A stretch of 64,000 bases of DNA, from contig CAWDYA010000001.1 in NCBI GenBank assembly GCA_963806495.1, forward strand, positions 124,001 through 188,000, in the 5' to 3' direction. The position numbers and the translations under genes are program-made. This DNA is from CAWDYA01 sp963806495. Lineage in GTDB: Bacteria > Acidobacteriota > Polarisedimenticolia > JACPZX01 > DASXTC01. Each line of letters opens with the position of its first letter. The stretch's first letter is position 1. The notes beneath the pieces are model-generated. The model saw only the letters and a list, made by a program, of their open reading frames with translations, was not told the DNA's origin and did not search any database. Positions 45,004 to 54,088 of the stretch are shown in pieces.

Positions 45004-47099
45004 CCGCCCTTTGCGGCGGTCTCGCAGGCCGTGATGATCTTCCTCAGCGGCTCGGCCGCCTCGGGGTGCCGTGCGATGTAGTCCTCGAGGATCGCCCGCG
45101 CATCGCCCGGACGCCCGAGCCGCGCGAGCTGCATCGACATGGCCGAGACGGCGGGCAGGTTGTCGGGCTCCTTCTCGAGGATTCCCCTCAGGATCCGGAT
45201 GGCCGCGACCGAGTCGCCCGCGACATCCGACGCCGCCTGGGCCTTCCAGAACAGCGCCTCCTGGTCGCGCGGGTACCGCTGCACGAACCCCGCCAGGGCG
45301 CTGTCGACCGCGGCCGGCCCTTTTCCTTCGAGGCCGTCCCTGATCACGACGAGCAGGCGGCGCTCGCGATCCGGCAGCGTGCTCGCCCGGGCGGCCGCTT
45401 CGTCGATCGCTTTCAGACCCGCCTGCTTCCTGCCGTCGAGGTAGAGGCTCATCCCGAGCCGCAGATGCGCCAGGGAGAACGCCGGGTCGGCCGACACCGA
45501 GCGTTCGAACTCCTTCGCCGCCTCGGTGAACCGCAGATCGTGGTACAGCTCCAGCCCGTTCGTGTAGCTGCGCGAGGCCTCGGGCGAGATCCCGGCGATC
45601 TGCGACGCAGGCACGGGCGGGGCCGACGGGCCCTGTGCTCCGGTGTGAAGCCCTCGCGCCAGACCGGCCGCGAGCACGGCGGGCATCCGCGCGACATCCG
45701 CGCCCTCCGCCTTGGTGGCCGTCAGGACGCGGCCGGTCGCCGTGTCGTATACCTGTGCATCGACGCGGTACCCGGCGGCGCCGCGCACGATGGAGCCCGT
45801 CACGACCATCGAGGCTCCGGCCCAGCGTGCCAGCTCGGTGACCGTGGTCTGCTCCGCGCTGCCGAGATCGTCGCGGCCCGCCACCGCCAGCAGGTCGTAG
45901 AGCCGCTGCGTGGAGATGACGTTGACATTTCCTGTGGCGGCCAGTTCGGTGGTCAGCATCTCGGCGAGCCCGCGTTTCATCCAGTCCGCATCGGCATCGC
46001 CCGTGTTGTTGGCGAAGGCGGACACGGCGAGGTATCCGTCGGCGGCCGGTGCGCCCGCAGGCAGGGTGTCCGCCCCCGCCTGCCGCGGCGCCTCCACTCG
46101 CCCGGCCGCCCGATCGGTGCGGTTCCCCGTCAGCATCAGGGCCGTGATCGCCGCCGCCGCGATCAGCAGCGCCGCACCCCAGAGCCAGACCCGCCGCTTC
46201 CTTGCCGCCCCGGAGGCCGTCCAGGGAATCCGTCTCGCTCCCGAGCCCGTCTCCTGCGAAAGCGCACGGAGATCCCCGGCAAGCGCGTCGGTGGTCGGGT
46301 ACCGCCGTGCCGGGTCCTTGGCCAGGCATCGCGAGACGATCCGCTCGAACTTCGGCGGCAGTCCGCCGCGCACGTTGCGCAGCGGCGCCGGCTCCTCGTG
46401 CACGATCGCATGGAAGGTGGCGATGGCGTTGTTCTTCCGGAAGGCGGGCCGGCCCGTGGCCAGCTCGTAGATCAGGCTGCCGAAGGTGAAGATGTCGGAG
46501 CGGGCGTCCACGGGATTTCCCTGCGCCTGCTCGGGGCTCATGTAGGCAACGGTCCCGACCAGCCGGCCGGAGCCGGTCGTGTCGGCGGACACCGTCTTGA
46601 GCTGCGAGCCCGAGCCGAAGTCCCCGCCGGCGATGTCCAGACGCGCGAGGCCGAAGTCCAGGATCTTGTAGAAGCCCGAGTCCGAAGCCATGACGTTCTC
46701 CGGCTTCAGATCGCGATGCACGACACCCTTGCGATGGGCAACCGCGAGGGCTTCGGCCATCTGCAGCGAAGCATCGAGAAGCCGCGGCAGGGGCATCGGC
46801 CCGTCCTCGACCACCTCGCGCAGGTTCCGCCCCTCCACGAACTCCATGGTGAAGAAGGCGATGTCACCATCGCGGTGGAAGTCGTAGACCGTGGCGATGC
46901 CGGGATGCGTGACGGCCGAGGCGACACGGACTTCGTGATGGAAACGGCGGTTCCATTCCTCGTCGGTGGCGAGATCCTCGCGCAGGATCTTCAGCGCGAC
47001 GTGGCGACCGAGCCGCGTGTCCTCGGCCCGGTACACCACGCCCATGCCGCCTTCTCCGAGGCGTGAGAGAAGCTTGTAGTGCAGAAGCTCGCGTTCCAC
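45000..47099 (-). CDS. Ser/Thr kinase with TM helix, TolB-like domain and TPRs
   Basis: 699 residues. Kinase domain from residue 8 (LLSRLGEGGMGVVYRAEDTR), K37 in HVALKIL, HRDLKPENVM, KILDFGLARL, YMSPEQAQGNPVDARSDIFT and CLAKDPARRYP. TM helix near 310-330 (VWLWGAALLIAAAAITALML). The extracytoplasmic part starts with a TolB/FlgO-like fold (YLAVSAFANNTGDADADWMK, RLYDLLAVAGRDD) and ends in TPR-like helices (FTEAAKEFERSVSADPAFSL). Same domain plan as the 6.7-9.0-kb kinase plus a TM helix. Runs in the same direction as the upstream DUF4097 and ECF genes. Confidence 0.92.
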   Translation of the reverse strand: MERELLHYKLLSRLGEGGMGVVYRAEDTRLGRHVALKILREDLATDEEWNRRFHHEVRVASAVTHPGIATVYDFHRDGDIAFFTMEFVEGRNLREVVEDGPMPLPRLLDASLQMAEALAVAHRKGVVHRDLKPENVMASDSGFYKILDFGLARLDIAGGDFGSGSQLKTVSADTTGSGRLVGTVAYMSPEQAQGNPVDARSDIFTFGSLIYELATGRPAFRKNNAIATFHAIVHEEPAPLRNVRGGLPPKFERIVSRCLAKDPARRYPTTDALAGDLRALSQETGSGARRIPWTASGAARKRRVWLWGAALLIAAAAITALMLTGNRTDRAAGRVEAPRQAGADTLPAGAPAADGYLAVSAFANNTGDADADWMKRGLAEMLTTELAATGNVNVISTQRLYDLLAVAGRDDLGSAEQTTVTELARWAGASMVVTGSIVRGAAGYRVDAQVYDTATGRVLTATKAEGADVARMPAVLAAGLARGLHTGAQGPSAPPVPASQIAGISPEASRSYTNGLELYHDLRFTEAAKEFERSVSADPAFSLAHLRLGMSLYLDGRKQAGLKAIDEAAARASTLPDRERRLLVVIRDGLEGKGPAAVDSALAGFVQRYPRDQEALFWKAQAASDVAGDSVAAIRILRGILEKEPDNLPAVSAMSMQLARLGRPGDARAILEDYIARHPEAAEPLRKIITACETAAKGG

Positions 47100-47133
47100 C
47101 GGTTCACGCTCCCGAGGAGGTCCGACCGCCTGA

Positions 47134-47910
47134 CTACTGCCCGATCAGCCTCACGGGACCGCTCAGCGTCTGCACCGAGACACGCGCGCCGCCGCCGCCG
47201 GTGGAGAATTTCAGGTCCTTCGAGGGAAGATACTTGTCCCTCTTCACCGGCTCGGGCCCGAAGTCGTTCTTGATGCTCCCGCTGAAGCTGGAAACATCGA
47301 AGCTGGCCGAGACGTTGCGAGGAACGCGCAGGTCTATCGGTCCGCTCACGGTCTCGAACTTGAACCGGCCGCGGGCATCGAGATCGGCCGTGACATCGAT
47401 CTTGCCGGACACGGTGTTGAACTCACCGTTCTCCAGCAGCCCGTCGGTGCGGAAGGAGATCGTGGCGCTGACCGTGGAGATCTCCGCGTTGCGGACGTCA
47501 CCGGTGACCTCCACATCGCCGCTCACCGAGGATACGTCGAGAGCGCCGGACAGATCGCTCAGCGTGACGTCCGCGCTCACCACCTCGATCTCGAGACGGC
47601 TGCCGCGGGGCACCCGGATCCGGAGATCGGACCTGTCCACGTTGTTCGCATGCTCGGGCAGCACGACGCGTATGGTGGTCTCGTTGCCGCTGTTCTCGAA
47701 CTTCAGCTCTCTGGTTCCCCTGCCGAGGGTCCCGGTCACCTCGACCTCGTCCCGGTCCCAGCCGGTGACCGAGACACTGCCGGCGACGTTCTCGATGCTC
47801 ACCACGCCGTCGCTCGAGGCGGGCACCCGCCTGTCGATCGTCTCCTGGGCGAGGGCGAAACCGGCCGCGGCGGCGAGCACCAGTACCACGGTTGCCAACT
47901 TCCTCATCAT
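47134..47910 (-). CDS. Secreted DUF4097-family protein of the ECF sigma cluster
   Basis: 258 residues, signal peptide to about 22 (FALAQ). DUF4097 beta-solenoid turns: GVVSIENVAGSVSVTGWDRD, IRVPRGSRLEIEVVSADVTL, LSGALDVSSVSGDVEVTGDV, AEISTVSATISF, FNTVSGKIDVTADLDARGRF and KFETVSGPIDLRVPRNVSAS, with a C-terminal RVSVQTLSGPVRLIGQ. 9 nt downstream of the anti-sigma gene, so part of the sigma operon and a likely envelope-stress output. Paralogous in fold to the 33.2-kb gene but not closely similar. Confidence 0.85.
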   Translation of the reverse strand: MMRKLATVVLVLAAAAGFALAQETIDRRVPASSDGVVSIENVAGSVSVTGWDRDEVEVTGTLGRGTRELKFENSGNETTIRVVLPEHANNVDRSDLRIRVPRGSRLEIEVVSADVTLSDLSGALDVSSVSGDVEVTGDVRNAEISTVSATISFRTDGLLENGEFNTVSGKIDVTADLDARGRFKFETVSGPIDLRVPRNVSASFDVSSFSGSIKNDFGPEPVKRDKYLPSKDLKFSTGGGGARVSVQTLSGPVRLIGQ

Positions 47911-47919
47911 CGTTCCTCC

Positions 47920-48594
47920 TCAGGCGGGTCCCGGAATCCGCGCGGCCTTCTGCAACAGGTCCACCTTCGTCGCATACATGGCCGTCAGCATCCGTCCGAG
48001 CCTGACATTTGCCGGGTCGTTCTCGAGGGCGGCGCCGGTCCTGGCGATCGCCTGGTTGATGATCCGAAGGTTCTGCTCGAACACATCGAGCGTCTGCGGC
48101 GAGAGCTGCGGCTTTCTTTGCTCGAGCGCGGCGAGCAGCTTCGCCGTGGCGCGCTGGAACTCCGCTTCGGCCTCGCGCAGGTCGGGAGGCAGGTCCGCCC
48201 GTGAGGCGGCCGGCATCACGTCGACGAGGCCCGGCGCGGTGGTCTTTGCGGGCCCCGTGCGCCACAGCACCGAGGTGCCGGCGACGCCCGCGAGGATCAG
48301 AATGGCCGCAGCAACGGCCGGCCACCGGCGCCAGGCCGCCACGTCGCCCGAGGAGCCTCGTGCGCCCGCAACGCCGCCCGCGATCCGCGCGCCGATGGCG
48401 GGCCACAGATCCCGCGGCGGCTCGAGACGGCGGGGCAGCGCGGCGGTCGCGTCCAGCAGCGACTGCAACGCCTCCACCTCCTCGCGGCAGCCGGGGCAGG
48501 ACAGCAGGTGCTCCTCGACGGCCAGCGCCGCGCGCGCGTCCAGCGATCCGTCCACGAAATCGTTGAGGTTCTCGTTTCTCTCCTGGCAGCTCAT
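47920..48594 (-). CDS. Zinc-finger (zf-HC2) anti-sigma factor
   Basis: 224 residues. The N-terminal ZAS domain has VEEHLLSCPGCREEVEAL (H-x3-C-x2-C), one TM helix (WPAVAAAILILAGVAGTSVL) and a periplasmic coiled-coil-like tail (LREAEAEFQRATAKLLAALE, and NLRIINQAIARTGAAL) that could be the sensor. Overlaps the sigma gene by 4 nt. Expected to hold the ECF factor inactive until an envelope signal. Confidence 0.9.
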   Translation of the reverse strand: MSCQERNENLNDFVDGSLDARAALAVEEHLLSCPGCREEVEALQSLLDATAALPRRLEPPRDLWPAIGARIAGGVAGARGSSGDVAAWRRWPAVAAAILILAGVAGTSVLWRTGPAKTTAPGLVDVMPAASRADLPPDLREAEAEFQRATAKLLAALEQRKPQLSPQTLDVFEQNLRIINQAIARTGAALENDPANVRLGRMLTAMYATKVDLLQKAARIPGPA

Positions 48595-49190
48595 GATCCC
48601 AGCGCCTCTCTCAGAAGCCGTCTCGCCCTGTGGAGCTGGGCCTTGGAGGTTCCGGCCGTGACTCCGGTGAAGGCGGCGATCTCATCGTGCCGATATCCTT
48701 CGATGTCGTGCAGGACGAAGACGGTGCGCGCCCCGTCGGGCAGCGCCGCGATCGCCCTCTCGAGGTCCCTGCGCTCGCCCTGTACCGCGCCGGCCGGGGA
48801 CCCCGGAGTCCGTTCGAGCGTGACGGCGTCGCCGGTCGTCCGCGGCCTTCGCGAGCGCGTCCTTCTGTCGCCGAGCACCAGGTTCACCGTCAGCCCGTGC
48901 AGCCAGGTCGAAAACCGGCTCTCGCCCCGGAACGACCCGAGCCGCTCCCAGGCCCTCAGGAAAGCGTCCTGCGTCAGCTCCTCGGCCCGCGCCGCATCGG
49001 CCGTCATCCTCAGGCACAACGCATAGACGCGGCCGGCGTTGCGGCGGTAGAGCGTCTCGAAGGCGTCGGTATCGCCCCGTTGCGCCCGACGGACCAGCCC
49101 CGACTCCAGGTCGACCGTCTCTGCCTGTTGTGCGGATGCTGCCTCGATCACGGGCCGGCTCCCAGTGTCCGGGGGGTTGGTGTCAGTCAT
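48591..49190 (-). CDS. ECF sigma factor (RpoE-like)
   Basis: 199 residues. Region 2: DAFETLYRRNAGRVYALCLR, ELTQDAFLRAWERLGSFRGE, FSTWLHGLTVNLVLGDRR; region 4: LERAIAALPDGARTVFVLHD, IEGYRHDEIAAFTGVTAGTS, KAQLHRARRLLREAL. The promoter has no clear signal, so expression may be autoregulated. First gene of sigma - anti-sigma - DUF4097, probably continuing to the kinase. Confidence 0.93.
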   Translation of the reverse strand: MTDTNPPDTGSRPVIEAASAQQAETVDLESGLVRRAQRGDTDAFETLYRRNAGRVYALCLRMTADAARAEELTQDAFLRAWERLGSFRGESRFSTWLHGLTVNLVLGDRRTRSRRPRTTGDAVTLERTPGSPAGAVQGERRDLERAIAALPDGARTVFVLHDIEGYRHDEIAAFTGVTAGTSKAQLHRARRLLREALGS

Positions 49191-49341
49191 TATGATGCCG
49201 GCCCTGGGGGCAGGGTTGGAAGGGATTGGGGGATTCTCAGGGGGCTCCGGGCTCGCGGCAGCCCTTCGCCGCGTCCCTTTCTACCCCGGCGCTGCCTCAG
49301 GTGTCAACGCATACGACCGTGATCCGGCTGCGAATACAGAA

Positions 49342-49369
49342 AGAGCCGGAGCAGCCCGGCTCCGGCTCT
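49342..49369 (-). terminator. Strong hairpin terminator
   Basis: AGAGCCGGAGC pairs perfectly over 11 bp with GCTCCGGCTCT around a 6-nt loop; on the minus strand it is followed by TTTCTGT. It ends transcripts coming from the PAS-LuxR gene and protects the sigma-operon promoter. Confidence 0.75.
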
Positions 49370-49426
49370 CGCCCCCGTCTCGACATTGCGGCGGGGTCTC
49401 CCCCTGTCCCACCCAGCCCCTGTTCA

Positions 49427-49512
49427 GCGTCCGGCCACTTCGGACGCGGCGGGTGGAACAGGCTATGGACCGAGTTGTAGCCGGGGAGCGGCCCTGCCTT
49501 CGGCTCCCCGGC
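49427..49512 (-). other. Two further strong hairpins downstream of the LuxR gene
   Basis: GCGTCCG/CGGACGC (49427-49447) and the 10-bp GCCGGGGAGC/GCTCCCCGGC (49480-49512). With the terminator they make a ~170-nt block of three hairpins inside the 414-bp gap 49191-49604, which otherwise has no supported gene. Either a structured 3' UTR or a small RNA. Confidence 0.45.
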
Positions 49513-49604
49513 ACAGCGCAAGCGGATCTCCTCCGTAATCTTATGCACCGATCGCCACGCCGCGCATCCGGCCGATGCATCATTTTGAGGATGATGCGAA
49601 CGCA

Positions 49605-50276
49605 TCAGTGAAGCGGTTCCTCACGACGGGCCGGCTTCCTCAGGGCAAGCGAGACGGCCTGCATCTTCGTGTGGACGTTGAGCTTGGCGAGGATGTGCTG
49701 CACGTGGTTGCGCACCGTCGTGGTGCTGATGCAGAGGCGGTCCGAGATCTCCGGCGTCGAGACGCCGAGCGTCATGAGATCGAGGATCTCCAGCTCCCGC
49801 GGCGTGAGAGCGGCGAAGCGCGGACTCGAGCGGGGTGCCGCGCAGCGCGCCCGGCGGTCCGCGCCGGACAGCTCCCCCGGCGCGGGCATGTCTTTCGCGA
49901 CCGGCCTGCCCAGGCTCGCTGCGAGCGGCCGCAGGATATGGACGATCCAGTAGCGGGCGGGATTGACACCCGGTACCACGACCACGGACACCGCGACCCG
50001 CCGTCTCTCGCCGCCGGCGATACTCACGTCCAGCTCGAAATCATGCACCGCCTCCCTCCGCCGGACCATCTGGTGCAGCGAGCAACGCTCGCAGCAGTGG
50101 CGGTTTCCGAACAGATCGGTTCCGCGGAGGATCTCGTGACACGGCTTGCCGACGAGCCGTTCGGGGGGAAGGCGGAGAAGATCCAGCGCGGCGGCGTTCC
50201 ACAGCACGAGCCGGCCCTTCTCATCGGTCGCGAAGGCCGGCTCGGCCGTGCTGCTGACGATCTCCCTGGCGTCCAT
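49605..50276 (-). CDS. PAS-LuxR transcriptional regulator
   Basis: 223 residues, start at ATG 50276 (MDAREIVSSTAEPAFATDE). PAS domain (AFATDEKGRLVLWNAAALDL, LLRLPPERLVGKPCHEILRG) with a CCERC cluster (RHCCERCSLHQMVRR) that could ligate a metal or cofactor, then an LuxR HTH: FAALTPRELEILDLMTLGVS, TPEISDRLCISTTTVRNHVQ, HILAKLNVHTKMQAVSLAL. A stand-alone intracellular sensor/activator; the ligand is not evident. The long N-terminal extension up to 50540 is out of keeping with PAS starts. Confidence 0.85.
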   Translation of the reverse strand: MDAREIVSSTAEPAFATDEKGRLVLWNAAALDLLRLPPERLVGKPCHEILRGTDLFGNRHCCERCSLHQMVRRREAVHDFELDVSIAGGERRRVAVSVVVVPGVNPARYWIVHILRPLAASLGRPVAKDMPAPGELSGADRRARCAAPRSSPRFAALTPRELEILDLMTLGVSTPEISDRLCISTTTVRNHVQHILAKLNVHTKMQAVSLALRKPARREEPLH

Positions 50277-50610
50277 GTTCCGGCACCTCGGTCGGGGCCG
50301 TCGCGGCCCCGGCGGCATGTCACCGGTGGCGTTCCCAGGACTGCACAGGGAATAAGGCAACTTCCGTGCCGCGAGCCCGCGCCGCGAACGCATGCTGCAA
50401 ACCATTGTGCGAAGTGGACTTCGCTCCGGCGCACGCGGCGGCCCCTCCCGCGACTCGAGCGCCATATCACTCATGGCGGGCCATCCCTCGCACCATCCGG
50501 CGCGCGGATCGCGCGGATGACCCTTTTCACGAGAGCGCACGGCTGATAACGTGTGCGGACCAGAGGCTCACGGACAACCCCGGCGACGACGGGATCGGGA
50601 GGGCGGAACG
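50277..50610. other. Divergent intergenic region (334 bp)
   Basis: Lies between the minus-strand PAS-LuxR gene and the plus-strand cupin gene. No supported gene and no strong promoter match found; it must carry both promoters. Confidence 0.4.
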
Positions 50611-50937
50611 GTGATCGATTCGGCGGTTTTCGAGCTGGCTGAGGTGACCCGGGATCGGGAGCGTGACGGCAAGCCGTACCGGGAGTTCCTCCGCGTGCCC
50701 GCGATGAGCGCGGGCCTGTACGAGCTTCCGGCGGAGGGGGTCGACTACCAGAGCCCGCACGCCACCGACGAGATCTACCACGTGCTCGAGGGCCGGGCGA
50801 CGTTCATCGCGGGAGAGGAGGCAAGACCCGTCCAGGCCGGCTCGGTCATCTACGTGCGGGCGGGAGTGGAGCACCGGTTCGAGCGGATCGAGTCGGCGCT
50901 GCGCATCCTCGTGGTGTTCGCTCCCGCCGAGGCCTGA
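50611..50937 (+). CDS. Cupin-domain protein
   Basis: 108 residues, GTG 50611 after GGGAGGGCGGAAC. Single cupin_2 barrel: motif 1 HATDEIYHVLEGRATFIAGE (metal ligands H-x4-E-x3-H variant) and motif 2 AGSVIYVRAGVEHRFERI (H). It probably binds one metal and a small ligand, or acts as a sugar/amine-related enzyme. Convergent with the FAD operon (5 nt between stops). Confidence 0.85.
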   Translation: MIDSAVFELAEVTRDRERDGKPYREFLRVPAMSAGLYELPAEGVDYQSPHATDEIYHVLEGRATFIAGEEARPVQAGSVIYVRAGVEHRFERIESALRILVVFAPAEA

Positions 50938-50941
50938 CGGC

Positions 50942-52473
50942 TCAGCCGGCCAGGATCGAGCGCGCCGCCAGCATCCCCGGCGCGCAGGTCAGCCCGCCGC
51001 CGGGATGGCTCCCGCTGCCGCACAGAGTCAGGTCGGGCACGGGGGTCTTGTAACGCGAGCACTCCGGCGCGGGCCGCACCAGGATCTGATCGAGCGCCTC
51101 CTCCCCATGATGCAGATGCCCGCCGGTGGTGCCGTAACGCGCCTCGATGTCGGCCGGCGCGAGGACCGTGTCGCCCACGACCGACGACGACAGACCCGGC
51201 GCATGGACCTCCAGGATCTCCGCGACACGCCGCGACAGCGCCGAGCGGGTCGGCGTCGTTCCATCCGCCCTCGAGGTCGTACGGCGCGAAGTGGACCAGC
51301 GCCGACACCACGGCACCACCAGGCGGAGCGAGTTCCGGAGCCGACGCCGCGGGAAGCCACACGTCCAGGACCGGCGCGTCGGAGCAACGACGGTACTTGA
51401 CGGCATCGAACGCATGCTCGATCGCGTCGAGCCCTTCCGCCACACGCACGAACTCGACCGGCTCGCCCGCGGCGCCCGCCAGAGCAGGCGTCCTGTCCAG
51501 GGCGAGCAGCACCTGCGCCACCGTGCCGCGCGCCCTGAAGCAGCGGATCCGGTGCTCGGTGTGCCAGGCCAGCGCTCCGGGTGGCAGCAGCCGCAGGAGC
51601 GTGGTGTGCGGATCGCACGATGCCGCCACGCCACGCGAGGCGATCGACTCACCTCCCGCGAGCCGCACGCCGCGAGCCGCCCCGTCATCCAGGACGATCG
51701 ACTCGACGTCGGCGCCGGTGCGGATCGTCGCGCCGGCCTCACGCGCCGCACGCTCGAGCGCGGCGACGAGCCCCGACGTGCCCCCGGCCACACCGGCCCC
51801 GGCGGCGCACTCGCGCAACAGCAGGTTGGCGTTGCTGCCGGGCGATCGCGGCCCCATGAAGGCGCCCGTCAGCGCCGGCAGCAGCAGCGCGGCCTTCAGC
51901 ATGTCGGTCTCGAACCACTCGGTGAGCCAGTCCTGCGCGCACATGGGCGGCAGACGCATCAGCTCGAGCATCCGATCCGCGCCGAGCCGGCGCACTCTCA
52001 GCGCGCGCCGGAGGAGATCCCAGCTTCCCATCGTCTCGATGTCGATCGAGATCCACCGGCGGCTCGTCCAGAAAGCCCGCCACCACGTGCCGGAACCGCT
52101 CGATGAGGGCGCGGTAGCCGGGCCAGGCCGCGGCATCCTTCGCCGACACGGCGGCGATCGCGCGCGCCGCCTCGCCGTCGTCGCCGTGGATCAGCAGAGT
52201 CTCGCCCGGGCGTCCCAGGGCCAGGACCGAGGGGCGGCGCGTCGCGCGCTGAAGCCCGAGCGCCTCGATCACCTGCGGGCGCACGAGCGTGGTGTCGTGC
52301 AGCAGCCCGGCGCTGCGATACCCCGGATGGAACTCGAACCCCGAAGCCAGACCCCCGACGGTGTCGCGTCGCTCGACGACAAGCACCTTCCGGCCGCGGC
52401 GCGCCAGCATCGCCGCCGCGGTCAGGCCGTTGGGCCCCGCGCCGATGACGATGACATCGAAGGCGGCGCTCAC
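50942..52473 (-). CDS. FAD-dependent oxidoreductase, PYROXD2/CrtI-like, copy 1 (frameshifted)
   Basis: The FAD-binding N-terminus is intact: DVIVIGAGPNGLTAAAMLAR, KVLVVERRDTVGGLASGF. Shifts near 52060 and 51245. Recovered middle: LTEWFETDMLKAALLLPALT, AGVAGGTSGLVAALERAARE; end: IEARYGTTGGHLHHGEEALD and LTLCGSGSHPGGGLTCAPGM, typical of the phytoene-desaturase-like family. About 510 residues. Overlaps the neighbouring gene by 4 nt (ATGA), so co-translated. Substrate unknown. Confidence 0.82.
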
Positions 52474-54088
52474 AGCTCACCTGACCCGAGAAGCGCCTTC
52501 GCCGCCAGCTCGCCGGGCGCCCCCATGATCCCGCCGCCGGGATGCGCCCCCGACGACCCGAGCCAGAGGTTTCTTATCGGCGTGCGATAGCGCGCCCAGC
52601 CGGCCGCCGGCCTGAGGAACAGGAGCTGCTCGAGGCTCAGCTCTCCGTGGAAGATGTTCCCCTCGGTCAGCCCGAAATCCTGCTCGAGGTCCCACGGGGT
52701 GAGGACCTGCCGGAACAGGATCGACTCCTTGAGGCCGGGACAGTACTCGGCCAGCGTGTCGACCACGGCGTCGCCGAACGCCTCGCGCCTCTGCGGCCAG
52801 GCGGGCGCCCCTTCCTTGATGTCGTACGGCGCGTACTGCACGAACATCGAGATGACGTGCTTGCCGGGCGGCGCCACGCTCGGGTCGCTCAGCGACGGGA
52901 TCACCACGTTGAGATACGGCCGCTCGGAGAAGTCTCCGTACTTGGCCTGGTCGTAGGCCCGCTCGAGATAGTCGATGCCCGGGGCGATGGCGATGTCGCC
53001 CTGCAGGTGCGGCCCGTCACCCGGGCGGCAGGCGAAGTCGGGAAGCCGGTCCACCGCCAGGTTCACCTTGCCCGAGCTGCCGCGCAGCTTGTAGCGGCGG
53101 ATCCGCGAGGCGAACCCGGCGTCGAGGTGCTCCTCTCCCACCAGCTTCAGAAACGTCCGGTGCGGATCCAGACCCGAGACCACGCTGCGCGCGCGGATCT
53201 CGTCGCCGTTTTCGAGCACGACGCCGACGGCGCGCCCCGATTTCACCAGAACGCGCTGCACCGGCGCGTTCGTCAGGATCTCGGCGCCGAAGGAGCGCGC
53301 GGCCGAGGCGATGGCGAGGCTGACGCCTGCCCGTGCCCCCCTTGGCGAACCCCCAGGCCCGGAACGCGCCGTCGATCTCCCCCATGTAGTGATGCAGCAG
53401 CACGTACGCCGTGCCGGGCGAGCGCACGCCGAGGAAGGTGCCGATGATGCCGCTGACCGACATCGGCGCCTTGAGCACGTCGCTCTCGAACCACTCATCG
53501 AGGAAATCCACCGCGCTCATGGTCATCAGCTTGAAGTTCAGATAGCGCATCGACTCGTCGAGCTCGCCGCAGTCGCCCTGCCCAGACGCAGCAGGTTCGC
53601 CAGCTCGCGCGGGTCGAGCGAGGCCGGGTCGGGGGCGGGCCGATCGATGATCGTCTGCGGGCGAAGCGGGCCAGCTTGCGTCATGGCCAGGCCGAACTCG
53701 GGGTAGACCTCCGCGTCGCGCGGGCTGAAGCTGTGCGATCTCGCGGCGCGTGCGGTTCGGATCGGCCCAGCGCGCCAGCGACCGGCCGTCGGGCAGCGGC
53801 AGGAACGAGCACTCCAGCGGGATGATCTCCAGGCCGTGCCGGGGCAGATCCAGCTCGCGGATGATGTGGGGCCGGAACAGGCTCACCACGTAGGAGCAGA
53901 CCGAGAAGGTGAAGCCGGGGTAGAGCTCCTCGCTGACCGCCGCGCCGCCCAGCACGTGGCGCCGCTCCAGCACCAGCACCTTGCGGCCGGCCTTGGCCAG
54001 GTAGGCGGCCGCGGTCAGGCCGTTGTGCCCGCCGCCGACGACGATCGCGTCGTACGCGAGCGGGAGGGTTGCCGGTTTGTGAGGTCAC
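52470..54088 (-). CDS. FAD-dependent oxidoreductase, PYROXD2/CrtI-like, copy 2 (frameshifted)
   Basis: GTG at about 54088, then after a shift DAIVVGGGHNGLTAAAYLAK and VLVLERRHVLGGAAVSEELY. Further shifts near 53740 and 53580 and near 53340. The C-terminal half matches PYROXD2-type proteins closely: VNLAVDRLPDFACRPGDGPH, IAPGIDYLERAYDQAKYGDF, VVIPSLSDPSVAPPGKHVIS, MFVQYAPYDIKEG, and NLWLGSSGAHPGGGIMGAPG. About 530 residues; sister to copy 1 in the same operon. Confidence 0.85.

Noticed and set aside
49375..49600. RNase P RNA or 6S RNA
   Set aside because: None of the universally conserved RNase P or 6S elements were seen; only simple hairpins.
49297..49605. 102-residue minus-strand frame
   Set aside because: It runs through three perfect hairpins and has no ribosome site or family resemblance.
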